Positions 16,523 to 23,780 of a DNA stretch of 44,702 bases are shown here, piece by piece. Source of the stretch: Jiangella asiatica (GTDB lineage: Bacteria; Actinomycetota; Actinomycetes; Jiangellales; Jiangellaceae); the NCBI RefSeq assembly GCF_004349065.1, contig NZ_SMKZ01000054.1, positions 1 through 44,702 of the forward strand. The letters run 5' to 3'. A program made the translations under genes and the position numbers. The notes below the pieces were generated by a model. That model ran no database searches. It saw only the letters and a list, made by a program, of their open reading frames with translations, and was not told the origin of the DNA. The first letter of the stretch is position 1. Each line of letters begins with the position of its first letter.

Positions 16523-17763
16523 TCAGCCTCACGCCCGGAGCCGACCAGCTTGACGGCCGGTGCCAGGCTCAAGGGTGTCCAGTCGGCGTGGGCCCATCGG
16601 TACGCGGCTTCCACGACCCAGTAGTTGCCGTAGGGCATGACGTCCTCCATCGGGAAGCGGGAGAATCCGGCGCCGGCCTTCTCGGCCGGCAGCCGACCCC
16701 AGCTGCTGTGCAGCAGGACGCCGCCGGGCGACAGATGGTCGCGGAACAGGCTGCCGCTGATGCGGGCGGCGATACGTTCCGCCCACCCCGCCGACGCCGG
16801 GTCCAGGCGGCCGAGGCGCAGCAGGGCGTTCGCCGCGATCGCCGCGCTGCAGGTGTCTCGCGGCACGCCCGGCGCCGCCGGATCGTCGAAGTCGTAGAAG
16901 GGCACGTGGTCCGCGGGAAGGTGCTCGACGTACCAGTGGCAGGCGCGGCGTGCCACGTCCAGGAACCGCGCGTCGCCGGTGGCCTCGTAGACGTTGGTGT
17001 AGTTGTGCATCGCCCAGGCCTGGCCCCGCGCCCAGGTCGCGTCGTCGTCGTAGCCCTGCATGGAGTACCGTCGCGCCGGCGCTCCGGAGTCGAGATCGAA
17101 CTCGATTGCCTGGTGCGCCGAACCGTCGGCGCGGATGATGCCGTAATCCAGCAGCGCGGCGTTGTGGGCGACGGCGATGTCGCGCAGCTCTGGGCGCCGC
17201 TGCGCCGCCCAGTAGAAGGGCAGGAGATTCAGCCCGGTGTCGATGACGGCTCGGTTGACGTCGCGTACCTGGAAGAAGACCCCGAACCGGTCGTCGAAGT
17301 TCTCCGCGTACCGGGCCACCGCTTCCACCGCCGTGTCGGCGAGGGCCGAGTCTCCGCTGATCCGTGCGCCGAGGCATGACGCGTAGAACAGGTCGCTCCC
17401 GGCGGCGGAGAACCTCGGCGGTGCGGCGGCCAAGGTGTCGGCCACCGAGCGGGCCACGCGCATCGCCGCGGCGCACACGCGGTCGTCGCCGAAATGGGTC
17501 CCGACCAGCCAGAGCCGCCCGGCCAGGAAGCCCACCCACTGGAAGGTCGCCCATGCGTGCGGGTTGTACGGCGCGACCGGGCGGTAGCCGCCGGTGGAGT
17601 AGCTGAACGCCGGAACCTCGCCGTCGTCGGCGTCCTCGATCAGGCTCAGCACCGGGTCGAGTCCGCGCTTGACGTCCTCCAGGGCGCGGGAGGACGCCGC
17701 GCGCACGTCGGCGTCCGACGGGCCCATGTCCAGCGGCGCGTGGTCGGTTTGGGAGGCGGTCAT
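16519..17763 (-). CDS. Glycoside hydrolase family 88, unsaturated glucuronyl hydrolase
   Basis: GH88 enzymes hydrate and release a 4,5-unsaturated uronic acid from oligosaccharides made by polysaccharide lyases. The 414-residue alpha/alpha-barrel protein has the family hallmarks: Asp124 in GSDLFYASCLGARISGD (aligning with the HDLGF Asp) and catalytic Asp175 in RAVIDTGLNLLPFYWA. It also has the GYDDDATWARGQAWAMHNYT segment and the C-terminal MPYGNYWVVEAAYRWA. No signal peptide is present, so it acts in the cytoplasm. ATG at 17763 has GGGGAGG 7 nt upstream. It overlaps family III CoA-transferase genes by 4 nt on both sides, an unusual setting for a glycosidase. No polysaccharide lyase is visible nearby. 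Confidence 0.9.
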   Translation of the reverse strand: MTASQTDHAPLDMGPSDADVRAASSRALEDVKRGLDPVLSLIEDADDGEVPAFSYSTGGYRPVAPYNPHAWATFQWVGFLAGRLWLVGTHFGDDRVCAAAMRVARSVADTLAAAPPRFSAAGSDLFYASCLGARISGDSALADTAVEAVARYAENFDDRFGVFFQVRDVNRAVIDTGLNLLPFYWAAQRRPELRDIAVAHNAALLDYGIIRADGSAHQAIEFDLDSGAPARRYSMQGYDDDATWARGQAWAMHNYTNVYEATGDARFLDVARRACHWYVEHLPADHVPFYDFDDPAAPGVPRDTCSAAIAANALLRLGRLDPASAGWAERIAARISGSLFRDHLSPGGVLLHSSWGRLPAEKAGAGFSRFPMEDVMPYGNYWVVEAAYRWAHADWTPLSLAPAVKLVGSGREAE

Positions 17764-19001
17764 CGGGCCACCTCCCCGCGTCCGACGACGATGGATGCGG
17801 CCTCGGCGGCGACGCCGGAGGAGACGAGGGCGCCGATCTCGTCGTCGTCCAGGCCGGACTCGCGCAGCACCGCGCGGGTGTCCGCTCCGAGCAGCGGCGG
17901 GGCGTCGCGGACCGGCGGGCGGACTCCGTCGAAGCGCATCGGCGCCGCGAGCGTGCGCAACGTGCCGAGCGTCGGGTGATCGACCTCGGTGACAATGTCG
18001 TTGTGCACGACCTGGGAGTCGGTCATTGCCTGGGACAAGGTATTGACCGGTGCGCACGGCACCCCGGCCTTGTGCAGGACGGCGAGCCACCGGTCGCTGG
18101 CCCGGTCGGCGAAGGTCGCTTCGAGCAGCTCGGCGAGTTCCCGTCGCCGCACGACGCGATCCCGGTTGGTGGCATAACCCGGGTCCGCGAGCAGGTCGGG
18201 GCGGTCCAGCGCCTGGCACAGCAGTCGCCAGAACTTGTCGTTGATGATCGAGATGTAGACGTACTCGCCGTCGGCACATCGGAACGCCTGGTATGGGGAG
18301 AACTGGGGGTGCGCACTGCCGAGCCGGGGCTGGTCCTCGCCGTTGATGAGGTACTCCTGCGCGCGTGGCCCGAGCGCGAAGACCTCGGCATCGAGGAGGT
18401 TGAGATCCACCTGGCTGCCCTCGCCGTGGCGATCACGGCCCACCAGCCCGGCCAGGACAGCCTGGGCGGCCAGCATCCCGGCCGCGAAATCCGGGACGCT
18501 GACACCTTGACGGGCCGGCGGGCCGTGCTCCTCGCCCGTGATCGCCATCGCACCGGACAGCGCCTGGATGATCGGGTCGTTTCCGGCCAGGTTCGCGTAG
18601 GGCCCGTCGGCGCCGAACGCGGAGATCGAGACGTACACCAGTCCTGGGTTGCGCTCGGCCAGAGCCGGTCGATCCACGCCGAGCGCCGCCGCCTTGCCAG
18701 GGCGAAGGTTTTCGACCACAGCGTCTGCCCGGTCGGCGAGCCGGTAGAACGCGGCCCGCCCCTCCGGTCGCTTGAGGTCCAGCGCGACGCTGCGCTTGTT
18801 GCGGTTCAGCGACAGGAAGACGGCACTCTGATCCTCCGCGTAGACGCTTCCGGCCTGCCGGGACATGTCTCCGGACTCCGGCCGCTCGATCTTCACGACG
18901 TCGGCGCCGAGATCGGCAAGCAGCATGGTGCACCACGGTCCGGCGGCGAGGTGGCTGAGGTCGAGGACGGTCACGCCCTCGAGGGGCAGATGTGCATTCA
19001 C
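17760..19001 (-). CDS. CaiB/BaiF (family III) CoA-transferase, copy 2
   Basis: This is the first gene of the leftward operon. The 413-residue protein has [66 protein letters not shown] and SAFGADGPYANLAGNDP, with catalytic Asp171 in VSVPDFAAG. The C-terminal part (LLCQALDRPDLL, ATNRDRVVRRRELAELLE, GVPCAPVNTL, VDHPTLGTLRTLAAPMRF) is typical and complete. The GTG at 19001 has GGAGAG just upstream and lies 8 bp from a palindromic operator candidate. It is clearly related to copy 1 but diverged, which suggests different acids or a heteromeric enzyme. The stop overlaps the GH88 start (ATGA). Confidence 0.93.
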   Translation of the reverse strand: MNAHLPLEGVTVLDLSHLAAGPWCTMLLADLGADVVKIERPESGDMSRQAGSVYAEDQSAVFLSLNRNKRSVALDLKRPEGRAAFYRLADRADAVVENLRPGKAAALGVDRPALAERNPGLVYVSISAFGADGPYANLAGNDPIIQALSGAMAITGEEHGPPARQGVSVPDFAAGMLAAQAVLAGLVGRDRHGEGSQVDLNLLDAEVFALGPRAQEYLINGEDQPRLGSAHPQFSPYQAFRCADGEYVYISIINDKFWRLLCQALDRPDLLADPGYATNRDRVVRRRELAELLEATFADRASDRWLAVLHKAGVPCAPVNTLSQAMTDSQVVHNDIVTEVDHPTLGTLRTLAAPMRFDGVRPPVRDAPPLLGADTRAVLRESGLDDDEIGALVSSGVAAEAASIVVGRGEVAR

Positions 19002-19008
19002 AGCTCTC

Positions 19009-19038
19009 CGTTCGTAAATAGGAACGCTGTTCGGAACA
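19009..19038. promoter_or_regulatory. Candidate IclR operator cluster
   Basis: A perfect palindrome, TGTTCGGAACA (19028-19038), lies next to a second inverted repeat, CGTTC (19009-19013) with GAACG (19022-19026). Both use GTTC/GAAC half-sites and lie 8-37 bp upstream of the GTG of the first CoA-transferase gene, in the gap shared with the divergent IclR-type regulator. A repressor bound here would cover the leader and core promoter of the operon. The link to the IclR protein is inferred from position. Confidence 0.55.
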
Positions 19039-19158
19039 CTAGTTAGCATGGGGACGGCTGGCAAGACCGGGCCGATACACCGGACATCCCGCAACCGCGG
19101 GACGCCGTTAGGTTGGTGTCGCGGGTATCGCGGCGGTGCGCGGGCGGAGGAGACGACC

Positions 19159-19953
19159 ATGGTCAGCGACAACGGGCTGGTGCGCTCAGTGGAACGGGTC
19201 ACGGCGCTGCTGGAGCTGATGTCCGCGCACAAGGAGCCGCTGCGTCTGTCCGAGATCGCCCAGGAGCTCGGCATTCCGAAGAGCACCGCGCACGGCCTGC
19301 TGAACACACTGGTGGTCCGTGACTTCGTGGCACGGACGGACGACCAGGGGTATCGGCTGTCCATGCGGTTGTTCTCTTTGGTGTCGACCGCACTGGGCTT
19401 CGACGACATGCGTGACGTCGCGCGTCCCGCGATGCGCGAACTGTCCGCGAGCACGCGCGGGACCTGCAGCCTGGCCGTGCTGGACGGGCACGACGTGCTC
19501 TACATCGAGAAGGTCGAGGACCGGAGCAGTCTCGTCCAGGTCGTGACGCAGGTGGGCACGAGGGTCTCCGCGCACGTGACGGCGCTGGGCAAGGCGCTGG
19601 TCGGCGCGATGCCCGCCGCCGAGCGGGAAAGGTGGATCGACGAGCACGCCTTCGGCAAGGTGACCGACAGCACGGTGGCCGGTCCGGAGGAGTTCCGCGC
19701 CCAGCTGGCCGAACAGGACCGCCTCGGATACGCGCTCAACGACCAGGAGCTGCACTCCGCAGTCACCGCTTGGGCGGCACCGGTCCGCGACCACACGGGC
19801 GGGGCGGTCGCGGCTCTGAGCCTGGCACATCTCGGGGAGCCTCCGTCCTCCACGCGGAAACACGAACTCGGTCTCGTCGTGCGGCGCGCCGCCGAGAGCG
19901 TCTCAGCAGCGCTCATCTCCACACCGGCGGGCGCTTCTCCAGGAAGGCGCTGA
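19159..19953 (+). CDS. IclR-family transcriptional regulator
   Basis: The 264-residue protein has an N-terminal winged helix-turn-helix (SVERVTALLELM, LRLSEIAQELGIPKSTAHGL) and a C-terminal GAF-like effector domain (ARPAMRELSASTRGTCSLAV, HVTALGKALVGAM, LGYALNDQELHSAVTAWAAP). IclR regulators sense small organic acids or aromatic metabolites. It diverges from the CoA-transferase/GH88/acyl-CoA dehydrogenase operon and is its probable regulator. The ATG at 19159 follows GGAGGAG. Its last 41 nt overlap the convergent enoyl-CoA hydratase gene. Confidence 0.93.
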   Translation: MVSDNGLVRSVERVTALLELMSAHKEPLRLSEIAQELGIPKSTAHGLLNTLVVRDFVARTDDQGYRLSMRLFSLVSTALGFDDMRDVARPAMRELSASTRGTCSLAVLDGHDVLYIEKVEDRSSLVQVVTQVGTRVSAHVTALGKALVGAMPAAERERWIDEHAFGKVTDSTVAGPEEFRAQLAEQDRLGYALNDQELHSAVTAWAAPVRDHTGGAVAALSLAHLGEPPSSTRKHELGLVVRRAAESVSAALISTPAGASPGRR

Positions 19954-20761
19954 CGCCCGTTTCGCTGTCGGGCATGACGGCGTTCATCGTCAACCTGTCC
20001 GTCATGTAGGCCAGGGCCTGACCGACGTCCATGCCGGCGGCGGTGCGCAGTGCGTCCTTGCCCATCGCGAGCACGGCCGGCGAGAAGGACGCCAGCCGGG
20101 CCGCCAGCGCCTCGGCGGATTCCCACAGGCCGGCAGCGGGGACGACGCGATTGGCCAGCCCCATGTCCCGCGCCTCGTGGGCGTTGAACCGCTCGCCGGT
20201 GAATGCGAGTTCGGCCATCTTCCGCGGGCCGATGATCCGCTCGATCACGACGCTGATGATGAACGGAAACCTGCCGATCGTGATCTCGGGTGTCCCGAAG
20301 ACGGCGTCGTCGGCGGCGATCACGAGGTCGGCGGCCGCGACGAGTCCGAGGCCGCCGCCGAGCGCATATCCCCGGACGGCGGCGATCACCAGCGTGGTCG
20401 TCCGACGGATCGCGTCGAGGGAATCCGCGATGGTGTCGAACTCGGCCCGGTACTGCTCCGCCTGCTTGCCCGTCACCTCCCGCAGGTCGGCGCCCGCCGA
20501 GAATGCTCGCTCACCGGCGCCGCGCAGGACGATGCAGCCCACCGACGCGTCGTCGTCCAGCTGCGTCAGGGCGTCGATCAACGCGAGATTCATCGCAGTG
20601 CAGAGCGCGTTGTGGACCTCGGGCCGATCGAGGATCAGCCAGGCGATTCGGCCTGACCGTTCGATGCGGACGTAGGGGCGGTCCGGCGGCGTGCGTTCGG
20701 ATCCGGTCATGGGCCCACCGGGGCTGATCGGGAAGCGCGGCTCGTCATCGTGGTCAGGCAT
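19913..20761 (-). CDS. Enoyl-CoA hydratase/isomerase family protein, copy 1
   Basis: Crotonase-fold proteins stabilize a thioester enolate in an oxyanion hole. Visible are IAWLILDRPEVHNAL, the oxyanion segment AFSAGADLREVTG, and IAAVRGYALGGGLGLVAAAD. The position that holds the first catalytic Glu in hydratases is Gly here (GGGLGL), while the second Glu (GTPEITIG) is present. The protein may therefore be an isomerase, lyase or other crotonase rather than a classical hydratase. Two starts are possible: ATG at 20761, overlapping the upstream gene by 8 nt (preferred for coupling), or ATG at 20710; neither has a good ribosome-binding site. It ends inside the 3' end of the convergent IclR gene. 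Confidence 0.88.
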   Translation of the reverse strand: MPDHDDEPRFPISPGGPMTGSERTPPDRPYVRIERSGRIAWLILDRPEVHNALCTAMNLALIDALTQLDDDASVGCIVLRGAGERAFSAGADLREVTGKQAEQYRAEFDTIADSLDAIRRTTTLVIAAVRGYALGGGLGLVAAADLVIAADDAVFGTPEITIGRFPFIISVVIERIIGPRKMAELAFTGERFNAHEARDMGLANRVVPAAGLWESAEALAARLASFSPAVLAMGKDALRTAAGMDVGQALAYMTDRLTMNAVMPDSETGVSAFLEKRPPVWR

Positions 20762-21569
20762 GCCGGAAGCGCGGTTCCCGGCGCTCCAGGAACGCCGCGG
20801 CGCCCTCCGCCGCGTCGGCTGTGGTGAAGGCGCGGGCGAACAGCTGGGACTCGTACTCCAGGCCCACCTCGAGCGGAGCGGCGGCGCCGGTGTCGACCAG
20901 CTGCTTGATGAACCGCAGCGCCTTACCGGGCCGTTCGGCCAGCGTTCGGGCCCAGGCATGCGCCTCCTGGTCGACCAGACCGTCGTCGACGACCCGGTTC
21001 AGCAACCCGATCCGCAACGCCTCCGCGGCATCGATCGGGTCGCCGAACATCATCAGCTGCTTGGCGTTGGAGCCGCCGACGATGCGCGGCAACAGCTGCG
21101 AGCCGCTCGTGCCGGGGAAGATGCCCCGCTTGACCTCGGGGAGAGCGAAGGTCGACCGGCGGGACGCGATCCGCAGGTCGGCGAACAGCGCGAGTTCGAG
21201 ACCGCCGCCGTAGGCGATTCCGTCGATGGCCGCGATCACCGGGCACCGGCACCGCCGGACGGCTTCAGAGACGCGGTGCCCCTGCTTGGATACCTCGTAA
21301 GCGTTGCCGAGCCGGATCCGATCCGGGAACTCCTTGAGGTTGGCGCCGGCCGAGAACGCCCGGTCGCCGGATCCGGTCAGCACGATCGCCCGGACGCCGT
21401 CGTCGGCCGAGAGTTCGGTGAACACCTCGGCGATGCGTTCCTTGAGCGCGCTCGTGAGGATGTTGAGCGGGGGATTCCGCAACACCACCGTGGCCACGGC
21501 GTCGTCACTGCGAACCTCGACCAGCGAGGCGGGGTCGGGTGCTTCCTTGCTCTCCACGCGATCGTCCAT
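20754..21569 (-). CDS. Enoyl-CoA hydratase/isomerase family protein, copy 2
   Basis: The 271-residue crotonase-family protein has both hydratase Glu residues, in YGGGLELALFADLRIAS and ALPEVKRGIFPG, together with the oxyanion-hole segment AFSAGANLKEF. The sequence GTSGSQLLPRIVG and C-terminal FLERREPRFRHA are normal for the family. It is first in a two-gene leftward unit with copy 1. ATG at 21569 directly follows CAGGA; a GTG at 21617 lacks any site. A perfect GTGGTATACCAC palindrome lies 72 bp upstream. It probably hydrates the enoyl-CoA produced by the acyl-CoA dehydrogenase of the neighbouring operon. Confidence 0.9.
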   Translation of the reverse strand: MDDRVESKEAPDPASLVEVRSDDAVATVVLRNPPLNILTSALKERIAEVFTELSADDGVRAIVLTGSGDRAFSAGANLKEFPDRIRLGNAYEVSKQGHRVSEAVRRCRCPVIAAIDGIAYGGGLELALFADLRIASRRSTFALPEVKRGIFPGTSGSQLLPRIVGGSNAKQLMMFGDPIDAAEALRIGLLNRVVDDGLVDQEAHAWARTLAERPGKALRFIKQLVDTGAAAPLEVGLEYESQLFARAFTTADAAEGAAAFLERREPRFRHA

Positions 21570-21640
21570 TCCTGCCGTCGGCTGCGGGACGACGGCACGC
21601 CGTCGGCGTCGGTCCACCGCGGCGCGCCGTTCAATCTATG

Positions 21641-21652
21641 GTGGTATACCAC
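21641..21652. promoter_or_regulatory. GntR-type operator candidate, site 1
   Basis: GTGGTATACCAC is a perfect 12-bp palindrome, 72 bp upstream of the second enoyl-CoA hydratase start. Its TGGT-N2-ACCA core fits the general FadR/FCD-subfamily GntR pattern. Related sequences lie upstream of tctC (22096-22107, 10 of 12 bases) and of the GntR gene (27601-27612, 9 of 12 bases). Confidence 0.55.
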
Positions 21653-21689
21653 ATACACAGGCTTCTGGCCCCGGCGCCGGCAGGGCCAT

Positions 21690-21978
21690 CCGGCGCGACA
21701 GCAAGGAGTACGGCGTGACGATCAGCTGGCCGAACTGACGGCTACGCCTGGACTCCACCGGGGTCTCCTATTCAGTGCGTCGCGAGTCGCGCCCGGAGGC
21801 GACCCGCCGAGGAACTGCTGGCCACGGCGGAGGAACTGGACGCGCAACTGATCGTTATATGCCTGCGCCGCAGGTTTCCCACGGGCAAGCTCCTGTTCGG
21901 CAGTACCGCCCAGTACGTCCCTGCTGGAAGCCGAGTGCGACGTCCTGGCCGCCAAGGCCCCGCACGCATCCCGCTGAT
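21690..21978 (+). pseudogene. Universal stress protein (UspA) remnant
   Basis: Reading across frames gives DDQLAELTA, LDSTGVSYSVRRESRPEA, then PAEELLATAEELDAQLIVIC and LRRRFPTGKLLFGSTAQYV. After one extra C near 21920 it continues LLEAECDVLAAKAPHASR to a stop. This is the second half of a UspA-domain protein, including the nucleotide-loop equivalent of GxxxxGKLLxGSTAQ. At least three indels break it and the N-terminal strand is not recognizable. The remaining bases from 21570 to 22071 contain the operator at 21641 and nothing else I recognize. Confidence 0.7.
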
Positions 21979-22071
21979 CCCGCTCGGCCCTTCCCGTGGG
22001 CCGGCCATGGTCGCCCGCGCGGCACGGCCGCCGGTTGTGCGATCCCCGGTCGCCGGATGTGCGGAGAATGC

Positions 22072-22107
22072 TTGACAGGTCTGGACATGCCGTGTGTTGT
22101 ATACCGC
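22072..22107 (+). promoter_or_regulatory. Probable tctC promoter with GntR-type operator (site 2)
   Basis: A consensus -35 hexamer TTGACA (22072-22077) is followed 17-20 nt later by TGTTGTATACC, which supplies a weak -10. The -10 overlaps GTTGTATACCGC (22096-22107), matching the palindrome at 21641 in 10 of 12 positions. A repressor here would block polymerase directly. The first gene, tctC, starts 96 bp downstream. Confidence 0.5.
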
Positions 22108-22202
22108 ATTCCGAGATCGACGGTTCGGATCCATGTGGAGGGCTTGCGCGACAGCGCGACGACCAGCACGTGGGACGCGCGACACAAGCCGAAGGAGCCT
22201 TG

Positions 22203-23231
22203 ATGCGCAGGACTCGACTTATCGCTGCCGCCCTACCCTTCCTGCTTCTCGGAGCGGCCTGCGCCGACACCGGCGGCGGCGCGACGGGCGGGGAAGCCGA
22301 CGCTGAGGCCCCCGCTGACGGCGAGTGGCCCGGTGAGCTCACCATCTACGTACCGGCCGCACCCGGCGGTGGCTTCGACATCATGGTGCGGGGGATGCAG
22401 GACCACATGGCTGAGGCGCTGGGCGAGAGCGTCGTGGTCACGAACGTCGAGGGTGCCAGCGGCGCGATCGCCGCCGCCGAGATGCTCGACCGGCCGGCGG
22501 ACGGCACGTCCATGATGGTCGTGTCCAGATCGGTCTCGTCGGTGCCGTACAGCGGGTCGCCGGACATCGATCCGGTGGAGGACTTCGCGCCGCTGGGCGT
22601 GTCGATCCAGGACGTGTCGTCACTGACCGTGCGCGCCGACTCGCCGTACCAGACGGTCGGCGAGTTCGTCGACCACGCCAAGGCCAATCCGGGCGAAATT
22701 ACCATCGGGCACTCGGGCGTCGGATCCGTGTGGCACGCCGCGGGGCTCCTGCTGGCGGAGGCGGCGGGCGTCGAGTTCTCGTTCGTTCCCTACGAGGGTG
22801 GCTCGGAGTCCGCCGCGGCGTTACTCGCCGGAGAGATCGACGCGGTCCTCAACGGCCCGTCGGAGACGCGACCCATCATCGAAGGCGGCGATGCCGTCAC
22901 TATCGGGGTCCTCGGCGACGAGCGCTCGGCGGCGCTTCCGGACGTGCCGACCCTGAAGGAGGAGGGCATCGACGTCTCGTACTACGTCTGGCGTGGCTAC
23001 GTGGTCGACGCCGAGACCCCGGAAGCCGTCCGGGAGGAGCTCTCGGCCAGGCTCGAAAAGGCCGCGACGCAGGACGAGTACGTCACCGCGATGAACGAGG
23101 TCGGCTTCGAGACGACGTGGACCCCGGCCGACGAGTTCGGCGAGCTCATCGTCGAGGAGGACAAGCTCGTGCGTGAACTTTTCGAGGGTGAGGACTTCAT
23201 GAACACGACACCGGACCGCCTGAACCAATGA
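22203..23231 (+). CDS. tctC: Tripartite tricarboxylate transporter substrate-binding protein (TctC)
   Basis: The extracytoplasmic receptor of a TTT-family secondary transporter. It carries a lipoprotein signal with lipobox LGAAC (Cys20), so it is membrane-tethered as in other Gram-positives. The family signatures are TIYVPAAPGGGFDIMVRGMQ, VVVTNVEGASGAIAAAEM, VGEFVDHAKANPGEITIGHS, FVPYEGGSESAAALLAGEID and LPDVPTLKEEGIDVSYYVWRG. Members bind citrate, tartrate, aldarates, protocatechuate, terephthalate and related carboxylates, and the ligand cannot be read from the sequence. AAGGAG precedes the ATG. It is the first gene of a compact rightward operon whose enzymes suggest a sugar diacid. The stop overlaps tctB (ATGA). 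Confidence 0.93.
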   Translation: MRRTRLIAAALPFLLLGAACADTGGGATGGEADAEAPADGEWPGELTIYVPAAPGGGFDIMVRGMQDHMAEALGESVVVTNVEGASGAIAAAEMLDRPADGTSMMVVSRSVSSVPYSGSPDIDPVEDFAPLGVSIQDVSSLTVRADSPYQTVGEFVDHAKANPGEITIGHSGVGSVWHAAGLLLAEAAGVEFSFVPYEGGSESAAALLAGEIDAVLNGPSETRPIIEGGDAVTIGVLGDERSAALPDVPTLKEEGIDVSYYVWRGYVVDAETPEAVREELSARLEKAATQDEYVTAMNEVGFETTWTPADEFGELIVEEDKLVRELFEGEDFMNTTPDRLNQ

Positions 23232-23770
23232 CCGCGCGTCAGCTCCCGAAGGACATCATCAGCGGGATCCTGTTCGTGCTCCTCGGCGGCGGGGCCTTGT
23301 GGGCGACATCGGAGTTGGGAGGCGGCGCGTCGATAGCCGAGGACCCGGCGCTGCTGCCGCGCGTCGTCGGGGTCGGCCTCATCGTCTCGGGTGTCGTCCT
23401 CGTCGGGCTCTGTCTCGTGCGCCGGCGGCTCGGCGTCACCGGTGCGGATGACGCCGAGAGCATCCCGGTCGATCTTCCGGTGCCGGAGTGGGACGACAGG
23501 GCCGAGGACGACGACTCCGCGCCCGGGGAATGGCGGGTCGTCATCGGGCTCGCGGCGGCCGTGATCCTCTACGTGGCCGGGGCCTTCGAGCTCGGTTTCA
23601 TCACGTCCACGGCCGCGTTCGTCGTCGCGGCGGGGTTGATCCTCGGCCGGCGCCGCGATGCCCGCTCGCTCATCGTCCTCGTGGTGTTCGCCGTCGTCGT
23701 CGCGATCGTGGCGTTCAGCGGGTTCTTCGAGTTGCTGAACGTGCGCATGCCCATCACCCCGCTACGTTGA
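23228..23770 (+). CDS. tctB: Tripartite tricarboxylate transporter small membrane subunit (TctB)
   Basis: The 180-residue protein has four hydrophobic segments (DIISGILFVLLGGGALWAT, VVGVGLIVSGVVLVGLCL, VVIGLAAAVILYVAGAFELG, then a C-terminal pair). A charged Asp/Glu-rich cytoplasmic loop lies in the middle. This is the expected TctB topology, and the position between tctC and tctA confirms it. It starts within the tctC stop (4-nt overlap), so the two are translationally coupled. Confidence 0.92.
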   Translation: MTARQLPKDIISGILFVLLGGGALWATSELGGGASIAEDPALLPRVVGVGLIVSGVVLVGLCLVRRRLGVTGADDAESIPVDLPVPEWDDRAEDDDSAPGEWRVVIGLAAAVILYVAGAFELGFITSTAAFVVAAGLILGRRRDARSLIVLVVFAVVVAIVAFSGFFELLNVRMPITPLR

Positions 23771-23780
23771 ACGAGGCTCC

